Source: Streptomyces rhizosphaerihabitans | GTDB lineage: Bacteria; Actinomycetota; Actinomycetes; Streptomycetales; Streptomycetaceae | Reading direction: 5' to 3' | DNA: 64,000 nucleotides | Assembly: GCF_025399795.1 (NCBI RefSeq) | Contig: NZ_JAODTZ010000014.1 | Location: 121,658 to 185,657, forward strand | Shown: positions 54,662 to 63,876 of the stretch, piece by piece | Numbering within the stretch: the stretch's first letter is position 1 | Layout of the letters: each line of letters opens with the position of its first letter | Notes under the pieces: generated by a model | Databases searched by the model: none | The model's input: the letters and a program-made list of their open reading frames with translations, nothing else | What the model was told of the DNA's origin: nothing | Position numbers and translations under genes: made by a program

Positions 54662-55855
54662 ATGGAGGAGCTGTCCGCCGTCGAGCCCGATCCGGCGCAG
54701 GCCGCGGGCGCCGCCTTCCCCGCCGATCAGGCGGGGAGCGCCCGCACGGTGCCTGCCCCGGAGCCGGGAAGTACTGGCGCCGTGTCCGCGCGGAAGCCGG
54801 GAGGTACCGGTGCCGTGCCCGTGCGGGGAGGGGGAGGTACCGGTGCCGTGCCCGCGCGGAAGCCGGGAGGCGTCGGTACCGTATCCGCGCGGGGAGCGGG
54901 AGGCGTCGGTGCGGTGTCCGCCCAGGACGCGGTGATCGCCACCCGCGCGCTGAGCAAGCGGTACCGCGGCGGACAGCTCGCCGTCGACGGCCTGGACCTG
55001 ACCGTCCCGGCAGGCAGCGTCTTCGGCTTCCTCGGGCCGAACGGCTCGGGCAAGACGACCACCATCCGGATGCTGATGGGCCTGATCGAGCCGACCTCGG
55101 GCACGGCACGCGTACTGGGACAGCCCATGCCCCGGTCCACGCGGGCCGTGCTCCCGCACGTCGGGGCGCTGATCGAGGGCCCCGCCCTGTACGGCTTCCT
55201 CTCCGGGCGGGACAACCTCGTCCGGTACGACGCCGCCGACCCGGCCGCCGATCCCCGTACCCGGCGGACACGGGTCGCGACCGCCCTCGACCGGGTCGGA
55301 CTGACCGCCGCCGCGGGCAAGAAGGCGAAGGCGTACTCCCTGGGCATGAAGCAGCGCCTCGGACTCGCGGCCGCACTGCTCCAGCCCCGCCGTCTGCTCG
55401 TCCTGGACGAGCCGACCAACGGCCTCGATCCCCAGGGCATGCGCGAAATCCGCTCGCTGGTGAGGGAGTTGGCCTCCGACGGCACGACCGTATTCCTCTC
55501 CTCGCACCTCCTCGACGAGATCGAGCAGGTCTGCACACACGCGGCCGTGATGGCCCAGGGGCGGCTCATCACCCAGGGCCCGGTGGCCGACCTGGCGGCG
55601 GGTGCGCGGGGTCGGCTGGTGGTGACCACCCCGGACGCGGGGGACGCGGCGCGGATCCTCAAGGAGCAGGGTGTCGCCGACATCGTCGTGACCGAGACGG
55701 GGGTGACGGCGGAGCCACCCGATCGCGAACTCGCCCACCTGAACGCCGCGTTGGTCACAGCGGGCGTCCGGGTCCGCGGCTTCGGAGTCGAACGGGCCTC
55801 GCTGGAGGACGCGTTCGTGGCACTGACCGGGGAGGGTTTCGATGTCGCGGGCTGA
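54662..55855 (+). CDS. ABC transporter ATP-binding protein with N-terminal 11-residue repeats
   Basis: A 397-residue ABC ATPase. Walker A GPNGSGKTTTIRML, signature YSLGMKQRLGLAAALL, Walker B LLVLDEPTNGLDPQG and switch His in LSSHLLDEI are intact. The first ~90 residues are low complexity: about five copies of an 11-residue unit like TGAVSARKPGG encoded by a 33-bp tandem repeat. The core resembles DrrA/CcmA-type exporters. The next gene, 14 nt of overlap, encodes the permease. Confidence 0.92.
   Translation: MEELSAVEPDPAQAAGAAFPADQAGSARTVPAPEPGSTGAVSARKPGGTGAVPVRGGGGTGAVPARKPGGVGTVSARGAGGVGAVSAQDAVIATRALSKRYRGGQLAVDGLDLTVPAGSVFGFLGPNGSGKTTTIRMLMGLIEPTSGTARVLGQPMPRSTRAVLPHVGALIEGPALYGFLSGRDNLVRYDAADPAADPRTRRTRVATALDRVGLTAAAGKKAKAYSLGMKQRLGLAAALLQPRRLLVLDEPTNGLDPQGMREIRSLVRELASDGTTVFLSSHLLDEIEQVCTHAAVMAQGRLITQGPVADLAAGARGRLVVTTPDAGDAARILKEQGVADIVVTETGVTAEPPDRELAHLNAALVTAGVRVRGFGVERASLEDAFVALTGEGFDVAG
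54773..54937. repeat. 33-bp tandem repeat inside ABC gene, five copies
   Basis: Units of 33 bp starting at 54,773 encode TGAVSARKPGG, TGAVPVRGGGG, TGAVPARKPGG, VGTVSARGAGG and a partial VGAVSAQDA. Period is exact, so the reading frame is kept. Confidence 0.8.
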
Positions 55856-56876
55856 AAGTCTGCCGAAGTCGGACACAGAGCCGGAGCCGGACACAGAGTC
55901 GGAGACGGAGCCAGGGACAGAGGCAGAAGCCGGGACAGGGGCAAACGCGAAATCGGCAGCGCGGCCAGGAGGCCGAGGACCGAGCCGGGCGACGACGCGC
56001 GCGGGAGTGACGGCGGAGCCGAGGGCCGGACGGACGCCGAGCCCGCTGTGGACACTCGGACTCTTCCGCAACGAACTCGTCACCACCTTCCGGCGCTGGC
56101 GGACGATCGCGCTGCTCGGCGTACTCGCGGCCGTGCCGATCCTCATCGGCATCTCCATCAGGGTCGAGACGAGAGGCGGCTCGACCGCGGGCGGCGGCGG
56201 TGAGGGACCCGCGTTCATCGCGCAGATCACCAACAACGGCCTGTTCCTGGTGTTCACCGCGCTGGCCGTGACGCTCCCCTTCTTCCTGCCGATGGCGATC
56301 GGTGTCGTCGCGGGCGACGCGATCGCCGGCGAGGCCAACGCCGGTACCCTGCGCTATCTCCTCGTCGCGCCCGCCGGCCGCACCCGGCTGCTGCTCACGA
56401 AATACGCGACAACGATGACGTTCTGCCTGGTGGCGACCCTGGTGGTGGCGGTCTCGGCGTTCGCGGTGGGCGCCCTGCTGTTCCCGCTGGGCGAGCTGAC
56501 CACCATCTCCGGGACCCGCATCGGTTTCGCCGAGGGGCTCGGCCGTGCGCTGCTCATCGCCCTCGTCGTCTCCGCGTCACTGACCGGTGTCGCCGCGCTC
56601 GGCCTGTTCGTTTCCACCCTCACCAACAGCGGCATCGCGGCCATGGCGACGACGGTCGGCCTCGTCATCACCGTCCAGATCCTCGACCAGATCCCCCAGC
56701 TGCACGCGCTCCAGCCGTACTTCTTCTCCCACTACTGGCTGTCCTTCGCCGACCTGATGCGCGACCCCGTCTACTGGGACGATCTGGTCCGCAACCTCGG
56801 CCTCCAGGGGCTGTACGCCGCCGTGTTCGGCTCGGCGGCCTGGGCGCGGTTCACAGCGAAGGACATCACCGCCTAG
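55842..56876 (+). CDS. ABC-2 type permease
   Basis: A 344-residue partner of the preceding ATPase. The first ~70 residues are Glu/Thr/Gly-rich (EPEPDTESETEPGTEAEAGT) and hydrophilic, and six membrane helices follow, including LFLVFTALAVTLPFFLPMAI and IGVVAGDAIAGEANAGTLRYLLVAPAGR, the conserved inter-helical segment of ABC-2 permeases. It overlaps the ATPase gene by 14 nt. The substrate is not predictable. The acidic head is unusual. Confidence 0.9.
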   Translation: MSRAESLPKSDTEPEPDTESETEPGTEAEAGTGANAKSAARPGGRGPSRATTRAGVTAEPRAGRTPSPLWTLGLFRNELVTTFRRWRTIALLGVLAAVPILIGISIRVETRGGSTAGGGGEGPAFIAQITNNGLFLVFTALAVTLPFFLPMAIGVVAGDAIAGEANAGTLRYLLVAPAGRTRLLLTKYATTMTFCLVATLVVAVSAFAVGALLFPLGELTTISGTRIGFAEGLGRALLIALVVSASLTGVAALGLFVSTLTNSGIAAMATTVGLVITVQILDQIPQLHALQPYFFSHYWLSFADLMRDPVYWDDLVRNLGLQGLYAAVFGSAAWARFTAKDITA

Positions 56877-56917
56877 GCGGGGACATCACCGACATCACCT
56901 CCCGTACGGCAGGCGCC

Positions 56918-57502
56918 TCACGCCTCGTAAGGGAAGCGGGCGAGCGGCGGCTCCTGCGCGAAGAAGGTCTTCGCGCGCGTCAGCGCCCCGGCGTCGTTCA
57001 GCACATCGCCGCGCCCGCTGCCGTTGCCGAGCAGGACCCCGCCGAAGCGCATTTTCATGTACGCCGCCGTGTGGTTCAGCGTGCCGATCAGCGGATCGGC
57101 GACCTCCGGCTCCTCGTGCGCGAGCGCGGTGACGCCCCAGAGCGTGCGCCCGGCCAGGCCGGCCCTGAAGTCGACGCCCGGCGTGCGCAGCCAGCCCGAC
57201 CAGTGGTCCAGGTAGCGCTTGGTCAGTCCGGACACCGAGTACCAGTACAGCGGCGAGGCGATCACGATGTCGGTGGCCGCGAGCGTGGCGTCGAGCAGCG
57301 TGGCCGGGGTCCCCGTGGCGGGAGGACGTACATGGTCGCCGTCCCGGCGCAGGTCCACGAAGTCGGGGAGCGGATGCTCGGCAAGGGACAGCCAGCGCTG
57401 CCCGACATCAGCGGGCAACTGCTCGGCGGCCTTGCGGGCCAGCAGCTCGGTGTTGCCGCCGGTGCGGCTGCTGCCGAGCACGAACAGGAATTGGCGGGTC
57501 AT
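56918..57502 (-). CDS. Flavodoxin-like NAD(P)H-dependent oxidoreductase
   Basis: A 194-residue NADPH-dependent FMN reductase/quinone reductase-like protein. The flavin phosphate-binding loop is LGSSRTGGNTELLA, and the second conserved block IVIASPLYWYSVSGLTKRYLDHW. The start at 57,502 follows GGGGGAACC. A dyad overlaps the likely -10 upstream, so a repressor may control it. It is convergent with the ABC permease gene. Confidence 0.88.
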   Translation of the reverse strand: MTRQFLFVLGSSRTGGNTELLARKAAEQLPADVGQRWLSLAEHPLPDFVDLRRDGDHVRPPATGTPATLLDATLAATDIVIASPLYWYSVSGLTKRYLDHWSGWLRTPGVDFRAGLAGRTLWGVTALAHEEPEVADPLIGTLNHTAAYMKMRFGGVLLGNGSGRGDVLNDAGALTRAKTFFAQEPPLARFPYEA

Positions 57503-57541
57503 GGTTCCCCCAGGGATGCGCGCCACGAACGGCGTCGATTA

Positions 57542-57570
57542 CATGCGTGAACAATATATGCGCACGCATG
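57542..57570 (-). promoter_or_regulatory. Promoter -10 inside an 8-bp inverted repeat
   Basis: CATGCGTG (57,542-57,549) and CACGCATG (57,563-57,570) are perfect inverted arms 13 bases apart. On the minus strand TATATT (57,553-57,558), a very good -10, lies between them. The start codon is about 43 bases downstream. This is a standard repressor-site geometry for the oxidoreductase gene. Confidence 0.65.
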
Positions 57571-57613
57571 CAATCGTCCAGATGTCACCGGTGCCGGCGA
57601 TCGTGTGCAGTGG

Positions 57614-58219
57614 TCATGACGCGGTCCTTCCGGTCAGCCGGGCAAGTGGTGCGGTCTCGCGTGGCAGAGGTCCTACGAGGTCGCCGGTGCGCCATGCGGG
57701 TATCCACGGCACCCGGTAGACGTCTATGACCGAGTTGATCAGCTTGATGCGCCGGGTGAGTTGACGCGGCAGTCGGCCGGGCGCGTCCGCGACCAGGACG
57801 ATGGCGTCGAGATCGAGTCCCGGCGGCACGTCGCCGCGCCGGAAGATGTCGAGGGTGTGCAGGACGGCATCCAGACCCGTCGCGTGCGTACGCCCTACGA
57901 GCAGAACCGAGGCCGGCTCGCTCCGGTCCGGCCGGGGCCAGTTGCGGCCCGCGTCATGGCCGCCGAAGACGGTGGCGAGCGTGGAGACGCCGGCTCCGCC
58001 ATGGGTGGCGACCCAGGAGAACGTCCGTGCGCTCATGACGAGTTGCCGGTTCTCCTCGTGCGGAAGTCGCGGCTGTTCCGGCTCGCCGACCGGCCCGCGA
58101 ATCCATATACCGGGCCCGCCCGGCCCCCGTGGCTCGCTCCCGTGGGGCGCCGTGCCGTCGCTCCCGCGCACGGTCACCCCCTCGTTCGCCCCCATCACCA
58201 CCCCGTTGATGCCCTGCAT
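57614..58219 (-). CDS. DUF6668 family protein with ParA-like loop
   Basis: A 201-residue protein. SARTFSWVATHGGAGVSTLA resembles the deviant Walker A loop of ParA/MinD ATPases (KGGxGKST), but with the signature Lys replaced. The C-terminal half has VLLVGRTHATGLDAVLHTLD and a hydrophobic LDAIVLVADAPG strand that could be the Walker B equivalent, and ends RIKLINSVIDVYRVPWIPAW. The family is common in Streptomyces as part of small clusters with membrane and TPR proteins of secretion or conjugation type; its role is not known. The start at 58,219 has GGGGAGAG before it. Confidence 0.75.
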   Translation of the reverse strand: MQGINGVVMGANEGVTVRGSDGTAPHGSEPRGPGGPGIWIRGPVGEPEQPRLPHEENRQLVMSARTFSWVATHGGAGVSTLATVFGGHDAGRNWPRPDRSEPASVLLVGRTHATGLDAVLHTLDIFRRGDVPPGLDLDAIVLVADAPGRLPRQLTRRIKLINSVIDVYRVPWIPAWRTGDLVGPLPRETAPLARLTGRTAS

Positions 58220-58451
58220 GGGTGTTCTCTCCCCTTGTCGGGTTGTCGGGTTGTCGGTCCACCGATCCTCGCGGCGCCGGGCGAGTGGGGTAACGGGGCG
58301 TGAGTCCTTGGGACGAGCCTGTGACGCCACGGTGACGCCGGAATCGAGTGCGAACAGAGAGACTCGACCGCATGGGGAGGAAGGGGGCGAGGATGAGGAC
58401 GGCACGGACGGGTAGGCGTACGGATACGGAGACGCGTACGGGAACAGGCGC

Positions 58452-58778
58452 GTGACGCGTACGAGCGTCTGTACGGGCATGCGTACAGAAGTTCGTGCGG
58501 GGACGTGCGAGAGGACGTTCGCCGCACTGGCGGTCGTGTCCGTGACCGGGGTACTGGCGTTGACGGGCTGTGGCCTGCGGGACCATCGTGATGTCGTGGG
58601 TGCGTCGGGTTCGTCGCCTTCCACGGTGGCCTCCGGGGCACCGAAGGCGCCCCTCCCGTCGGGCGGGCCGCCGGGCGCGGCGGTCCTGTCGTCCCTGTCG
58701 GTACCCTCCGCGCCCACGACCTCGTCGCCCTTGTCCTCGACCCCGTCCCCGTTCTCGTCCCTGACCACCCCTTCGTGA
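58452..58778 (+). CDS. Small lipoprotein
   Basis: A 108-residue lipoprotein: N-terminal region with several Arg/Thr, hydrophobic segment AALAVVSVTGVLALTGC with lipobox LTGC, then a Gly/Ser/Pro-rich tail without recognisable domain. The GTG start at 58,452 is chosen to include the signal region; an internal ATG at residue 10 (MRTEVRAG) is possible. It overlaps or abuts the next gene. Confidence 0.65.
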   Translation: MTRTSVCTGMRTEVRAGTCERTFAALAVVSVTGVLALTGCGLRDHRDVVGASGSSPSTVASGAPKAPLPSGGPPGAAVLSSLSVPSAPTTSSPLSSTPSPFSSLTTPS

Positions 58779-58786
58779 GGGAACCG

Positions 58787-60508
58787 ATGTCTCGACTCAG
58801 CCGCGAACAGAAGCGGGAACTCAAGCGGCAGCGCTCGACGGCCGGTGCCGGGGAGCAGCCGGCCACCGGGATGACGCCGATCGAGGTGCACGTACCGGCG
58901 TCGGCGGACTCGGCGGCGAGGGCCGCGGTCCCTGGTGCCGCGGGGGCCCCGAGCTGTGCCACGGTCGACGGGACGCCGGTCGTGGCCGCGCCCGGCGAGA
59001 CGGTTCAGGGCGCGATCCTGAACCGCCTCCACCGCCTCGCCCTCGCCTCAGGCCACCCGGTCCTCGCCAGCATCCACGACGAACGCATCGGCTTCGTCGT
59101 ACCGCTCCAGGTGCACGTCGACGGTTCCAGCCGCTATACGGCTGAGCCGGTCCGTGTGGCGCCGCCCGCGCCACCGGCGCCGCCCGTACAGCCGTACGAG
59201 CAGCGGCCGGACCTGCGCCCGCACCTTCCGGCCCAGGAACACCGGCACTCCCCGGCCGAGGGCCACTCCCAGCCCCCGGCCCGCAACTTCTCCGAGCCCC
59301 CGGTTCAGGAGCGCCGCCCGCGGCCCCCGGCCGGGGAGGTCCCGCGGTCGTCGGCTCAGGAGCACCCGCGCTCCGGGGGCGGGGAGCACCCGCGCTCCCC
59401 GGTTCAGGAGCACCCGCAGCATTCCCTCAGGGACTTGGACTTGCCGCAGCCGCTGGTCCAGGGGGTGCCGCAGTCGCCGGTCCAGGCGCCGCAGCCGCCG
59501 GCCCAGCGGCGTCCGCAGCCGCCGACTCCGCCGCTTCCGCCCGTCCCGGCGTCCGCCGAGCGATCGGTACGGGCTCCGGAGGCACCGGGTGCTCCGCGCC
59601 GGGACAGGGCCACGTACGCCTTGCGGGCGGTACCGGAACCGAAGCCGTTGCCCGGGACCGCGTCGACGCATGTGCTGCGGGCGGTGCCGGAGTCGGCGTC
59701 CCCCACGACGCCCGCCCCGGCGGGGCAGTTCGGTCCGGCCCCGCTGACCGGCGCCGCCCCGGAGCCGACACCCGCGTCCGACCGGATGTCCGCCCCCGGG
59801 CCCGAGGCAGCCGTCCCGGAACGGGCGCCGGCGCACGGGCCCGAGGCAGCCGCTTCTGAGCGGAAGTCGGCCTCCGCGATGGAAGCCTTGTCGTTGCTGG
59901 CTCCGGAGCCGGAACCGGAGCCGAAGCCCGCTCCCTTGCGCGGCTTCGACGCCGTAGCCGAAGCGGTGCTCGCGCCGAGTCCGCAGGAGCCGGCCCCGGA
60001 ACGGGACGCCGCGTCGGCGTTCCTGGCGGAGCCCGTCGCCCGGATCAACGAGGCCGTGAAGACGGGCCGTATCGAGGAGGCCGCGGGGATGGCGGAGCGT
60101 GCCGTCGCCGAGGCGGCTCAGTCGCTGGGCCAGGAACACCCCGAGGTGTTGAAGCTGCGCGAACTGACCGCGTACATCGCCTACTTGGCCGGCGATGCCC
60201 TCAGGTCGTTCCACCTGTCGCTGGATCTCGCGAGGGTTCGCCGACGCCATCGGGACACGCGGGCCGCCTACGGCAACGTTCAGAGCGCGGCCGCCGCGTG
60301 GCGCGCCGTCCGCGACCCCCTCCAGGGCCTGCACCTCGGGAGGGATCTGATCGGCGTGTGGACCGAGCTCACGGCCGACGACGGTCCCGCCGCCGACGAC
60401 CTCGAACAACTCGAATCGGCCCGTACTCGTATGGGCCGGCTCGCCGAACGCGCCCACGTCGTGGTGGACAACCCTTACACCTGGACCCCCCGCGCCCAGG
60501 GCGAGTGA
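58787..60508 (+). CDS. Pro-rich protein with C-terminal TPR-like helical domain
   Basis: A 573-residue cytoplasmic protein. The N-terminus SRLSREQKRELKRQR is basic, and a small conserved domain around ~55-115 (VVAAPGETVQGAILNRLHRL ... SIHDERIGFVVPLQVHVDGS) follows. Residues ~120-410 are extremely Pro/Gln/Glu-rich low complexity. The C-terminal ~150 residues are helical repeats (RINEAVKTGRIEEAAGMAER, HPEVLKLRELTAYIAYLAGD) resembling TPR. A GTG at 58,775 could also start it. With the lipoprotein and the divergent DUF6668 gene it makes a typical streptomycete cluster of unknown function. Confidence 0.75.
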   Translation: MSRLSREQKRELKRQRSTAGAGEQPATGMTPIEVHVPASADSAARAAVPGAAGAPSCATVDGTPVVAAPGETVQGAILNRLHRLALASGHPVLASIHDERIGFVVPLQVHVDGSSRYTAEPVRVAPPAPPAPPVQPYEQRPDLRPHLPAQEHRHSPAEGHSQPPARNFSEPPVQERRPRPPAGEVPRSSAQEHPRSGGGEHPRSPVQEHPQHSLRDLDLPQPLVQGVPQSPVQAPQPPAQRRPQPPTPPLPPVPASAERSVRAPEAPGAPRRDRATYALRAVPEPKPLPGTASTHVLRAVPESASPTTPAPAGQFGPAPLTGAAPEPTPASDRMSAPGPEAAVPERAPAHGPEAAASERKSASAMEALSLLAPEPEPEPKPAPLRGFDAVAEAVLAPSPQEPAPERDAASAFLAEPVARINEAVKTGRIEEAAGMAERAVAEAAQSLGQEHPEVLKLRELTAYIAYLAGDALRSFHLSLDLARVRRRHRDTRAAYGNVQSAAAAWRAVRDPLQGLHLGRDLIGVWTELTADDGPAADDLEQLESARTRMGRLAERAHVVVDNPYTWTPRAQGE

Positions 60509-60557
60509 CAAGCGGAACGTGGAACCGGGCCGGCGGCGGCGAGCGGCGGTCCGGGCG

Positions 60558-61046
60558 TCAGTGGACGCAGAACTCGTTTCCCTCGGGGTCCGCCATCACG
60601 ACCCACTCGCCCGCCGGTTCCTTCATCGCGCGCAGCACGCTCGCCCCCAGAGACGTCAGACGGTCGACCTCCTCGGCGCGCCGCCCTTCGCCGGGGTGCA
60701 GGTCGAGGTGGAGCCGGTTCTTGCCGGTCTTGGTCTCGGGAACGCGCTGGAAGAGCAGGCGTCGCCCGAGACCGGTGCCGCGTTCCTTGTCGTACGGGTC
60801 GTCGGGATGCCGTACGGCGATCAGGTCCCGGAAGGCCCTGCGGCCGTGGAAGTCGACGGTGGCCGCAGCCGGGAGGGCGCCGAGGCTCAGCAGCTGCTCG
60901 ATGAAGGTGCTGTTGTCCTCGACCGCGTAACCGAGCGCGGCGGACCAGAAGTCCGCCTGCGCGTGCGGATCTGCGGAGTCGATGACGAGTTTCCAGTGGA
61001 CGGGGACGGGTGCGGGCACAGGGGTCGGCGTCATGGAGCCACTCAT
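60558..61046 (-). CDS. VOC family protein
   Basis: A 162-residue glyoxalase-like (VOC) protein of two beta-alpha-beta-beta-beta modules: WKLVIDSADPHAQADFWSAA and LGYAVEDN, then RLHLDLHPGEGRRAEEVDRL and the closing motif WVVMADPEGNEFCVH, usual for the family. Metal-binding His and Glu residues are present at family positions. Related streptomycete proteins are often described as glyoxalase/bleomycin resistance-like. The role is unknown. A start at 61,034 is possible as well. Confidence 0.85.
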   Translation of the reverse strand: MSGSMTPTPVPAPVPVHWKLVIDSADPHAQADFWSAALGYAVEDNSTFIEQLLSLGALPAAATVDFHGRRAFRDLIAVRHPDDPYDKERGTGLGRRLLFQRVPETKTGKNRLHLDLHPGEGRRAEEVDRLTSLGASVLRAMKEPAGEWVVMADPEGNEFCVH

Positions 61047-61149
61047 AGCGGTTCCACGACCGGACGGGCAACGGAATCGCCGGTACCGACCCTCATGTCG
61101 TACGAGGGCAGGCCCTCCCGCTACGACCCGGGCGAGTTCCGTCCGCCTG

Positions 61150-62259
61150 TCACGAGGTGCCGCGCGAACCGGCCGGACGGGCCGAAGCGGCCGACCCGGC
61201 GGTACCCGCGGTGATGGCGGCGACTCCCGCGACCTCGGTGGCGACTCCCGCGACCTCGGCGGTGGTACCCACGGCATCGGCAGCCGCAGCGGTACCCACG
61301 GTATCGGCGGTGGTCGCGGACTCGGCCGCGGACTCGGTCGCGCGGGCCGACTCCCGCAGGGCCCGCGCACCCCGGCGCGCGGCGCGCAGCGCGTCGAACG
61401 TCAGGAGCGAGAGCGCGAGCCACACCAGCGCGAACCCGGCCCACCGCTCGGGAGACATGGCCTCGTGGAAGTAGAAGATGCCGAGGAGGAACTGGAACAC
61501 GGGGGCCATGTACTGGAGCAGGCCCAGGGTGGACAGCGGCACGCGGATCGCGGCGGCGCCGAAGCAGATCAAGGGGATCGCCGTCACCACGCCGGTCGCC
61601 GCGAGCAGCGCGGCGTGCCCCGGCCCCTGCGCGGCGAACGTCGCGTCGCCCCGCGAGCCCAGCCACAGCAGATACGCCAGCGCCGGCAGGAACTGGATCG
61701 CGGTCTCGGCGGCGAGCGACTCCAGGCCGCCGAGGTTGACCTTCTTCTTCACCAGGCCGTACGTGGCGAAGGAGAAGGCGAGGCAGAGGGAGATCCACGG
61801 CGGACGGCCGGAGCCGATCGTCAGCACGAGGACGGCCGTGAGGCCGACGCCCACGGCGGCCCACTGCACCGGCCGCAGCCGCTCCTTGAGGAGCAACACG
61901 CCCATCCCTATGGTGACCAGGGGGTTGATGAAGTAGCCGAGCGAGGCCTCGACCACGTGCTCGGAGTTGACCGCCCAGATGTAGACGCCCCAGTTGACGG
62001 TGATGACCGCCGCCGCGATCGTGATCAGCCCGAGTTTGCGCGGCTGCCGCAGCAGTTCGCCCGCCCAGGCCCAGCGCCGCATCACCAGCAGCACGATCCC
62101 GACCACCCCCAGGGACCACGCCATCCGGTGGGCGAGGATCTCGACCGCTCCGGCGGGCTTCAGCAGCGGCCAGAACAGGGGGACGAGCCCCCACATCCCG
62201 TACGCCGCGAAGCCGTTCAGCAGACCTGTGCGGTGCTCGCCCCTCGGCTTCCCGGCCAC
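61150..62259 (-). CDS. rarD: EamA family transporter RarD
   Basis: A 369-residue membrane transporter of the RarD group with ten helices. GFAAYGMWGLVPLFWPLLKP begins it, followed by HRMAWSLGVVGIVLLVM, TVNWGVYIWAVNSEHVVEAS (a RarD hallmark), and LGLLQYMAPVFQFLLGIFYF. The last ~75 residues are an Ala/Thr/Val-rich low-complexity tail with repeats of EVAGVAT. The GTG at 62,259 has AAGGAGACACC before it; the longer upstream frame has no homology. Substrate unknown. Confidence 0.88.
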   Translation of the reverse strand: MAGKPRGEHRTGLLNGFAAYGMWGLVPLFWPLLKPAGAVEILAHRMAWSLGVVGIVLLVMRRWAWAGELLRQPRKLGLITIAAAVITVNWGVYIWAVNSEHVVEASLGYFINPLVTIGMGVLLLKERLRPVQWAAVGVGLTAVLVLTIGSGRPPWISLCLAFSFATYGLVKKKVNLGGLESLAAETAIQFLPALAYLLWLGSRGDATFAAQGPGHAALLAATGVVTAIPLICFGAAAIRVPLSTLGLLQYMAPVFQFLLGIFYFHEAMSPERWAGFALVWLALSLLTFDALRAARRGARALRESARATESAAESATTADTVGTAAAADAVGTTAEVAGVATEVAGVAAITAGTAGSAASARPAGSRGTS

Positions 62260-62449
62260 CGGTGTCTCCTTCTTCCACGATCGCGGACGCCTGTCGCGCC
62301 CCCGCGCTCCGGAGCTCCCGTGCGGTCGGGGAACTTCCGTGCAGCATGAAAGAAGGTAGCGCCGCACACCCCCGCCTGTCATGCCCGTATCGCTATACGG
62401 TCATGACAGGCGGGGCGGGTGGGACCCGCACCCGGCGCCCGCCGGGACG

Positions 62450-63304
<855 letters not shown>

Positions 63305-63367
63305 GACGTACATCTCCTTGTGGGGTGCGGATGTCACTCACCCTAGAAGCTGCACTAACTATTGGAA

Positions 63368-63392
63368 AGTACCCACCTTGAAGTAAGGTACT
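63368..63392. promoter_or_regulatory. Dyad operator between QorB-like and HxlR genes
   Basis: AGTACC (63,368-63,373) and GGTACT (63,387-63,392) are inverted arms 13 bases apart, lying immediately before the HxlR start and over the region expected to hold both promoters. It is the natural candidate for the HxlR binding site. Confidence 0.6.
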
Positions 63393-63395
63393 GGC

Positions 63396-63809
63396 ATGGC
63401 CGTAAGTAGCAAGGCAGCGGACGGGTACGACGCCGGTGAGGCGATGTGCCCCTACCGCCTGGTCCTGGAACATGTCACCAGCCGCTGGGGCGTGCTCGTC
63501 CTGATCGAGCTCCTGGAGCGTTCGTACCGCTTCAGCGAGCTGCGCCGGGCGATCGGCAGGGTCGGGAGAGGGGTCAGCGAGAAGATGCTCACCCAGACCC
63601 TGCAGACCCTGGAGCGCGACGGGCTCGTCCATCGCGACGCCAAGCCGGTCATCCCGCCCCGCGTCGACTACTCCCTCACCGACCTGGGCCGTGAGGCCGC
63701 CGAGCAGGTGCGGTCGCTGGCGCTGTGGACCAGTGAGCGCATGGCCGACGTCGAGCGGGCCCGCGGAGCGTACGACGAGGCCCGGGCACACAGGGCCCGG
63801 GCCTCGTAG
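63396..63809 (+). CDS. HxlR family redox-sensing regulator
   Basis: A 137-residue winged-helix regulator. The start region has EAMCPYRLVLEHVTSRWGVL, the signature with a single Cys near the N-terminus that acts as the redox switch in QorR/HypR-type proteins. The wing-helix part is FSELRRAIGRVGRGVSEKML and QTLQTLERDGLVHRDAKPVI. It probably represses the divergent quinone oxidoreductase gene until its Cys is oxidised by quinones or disulfide stress. ATG at 63,396 is preceded by AAGGTACTGGC. Confidence 0.92.
   Translation: MAVSSKAADGYDAGEAMCPYRLVLEHVTSRWGVLVLIELLERSYRFSELRRAIGRVGRGVSEKMLTQTLQTLERDGLVHRDAKPVIPPRVDYSLTDLGREAAEQVRSLALWTSERMADVERARGAYDEARAHRARAS
63775..63807 (+). terminator. 13-bp hairpin overlapping the HxlR stop codon
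   Basis: ACGAGGCCCGGGC (63,775-63,787) pairs perfectly with 63,795-63,807, around ACACAGG. The right arm ends in the first base of the TAG stop codon, so the coding tail itself forms the terminator. Confidence 0.82.
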
Positions 63810-63872
63810 AAACCGTCTGCGGAAACCCGTCTGCGGACAGAAACCGTCTGCGGACAGAAGCCGCGTGCGGAC
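63809..63872. repeat. Direct repeats GAAACCGTCTGCGG
   Basis: Four imperfect copies spaced 14-18 bases lie between the HxlR stop and the convergent korB stop. The last copy is diverged (AAGCCGCGTGCGG). Confidence 0.7.
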
Positions 63873-63876
63873 GGGC

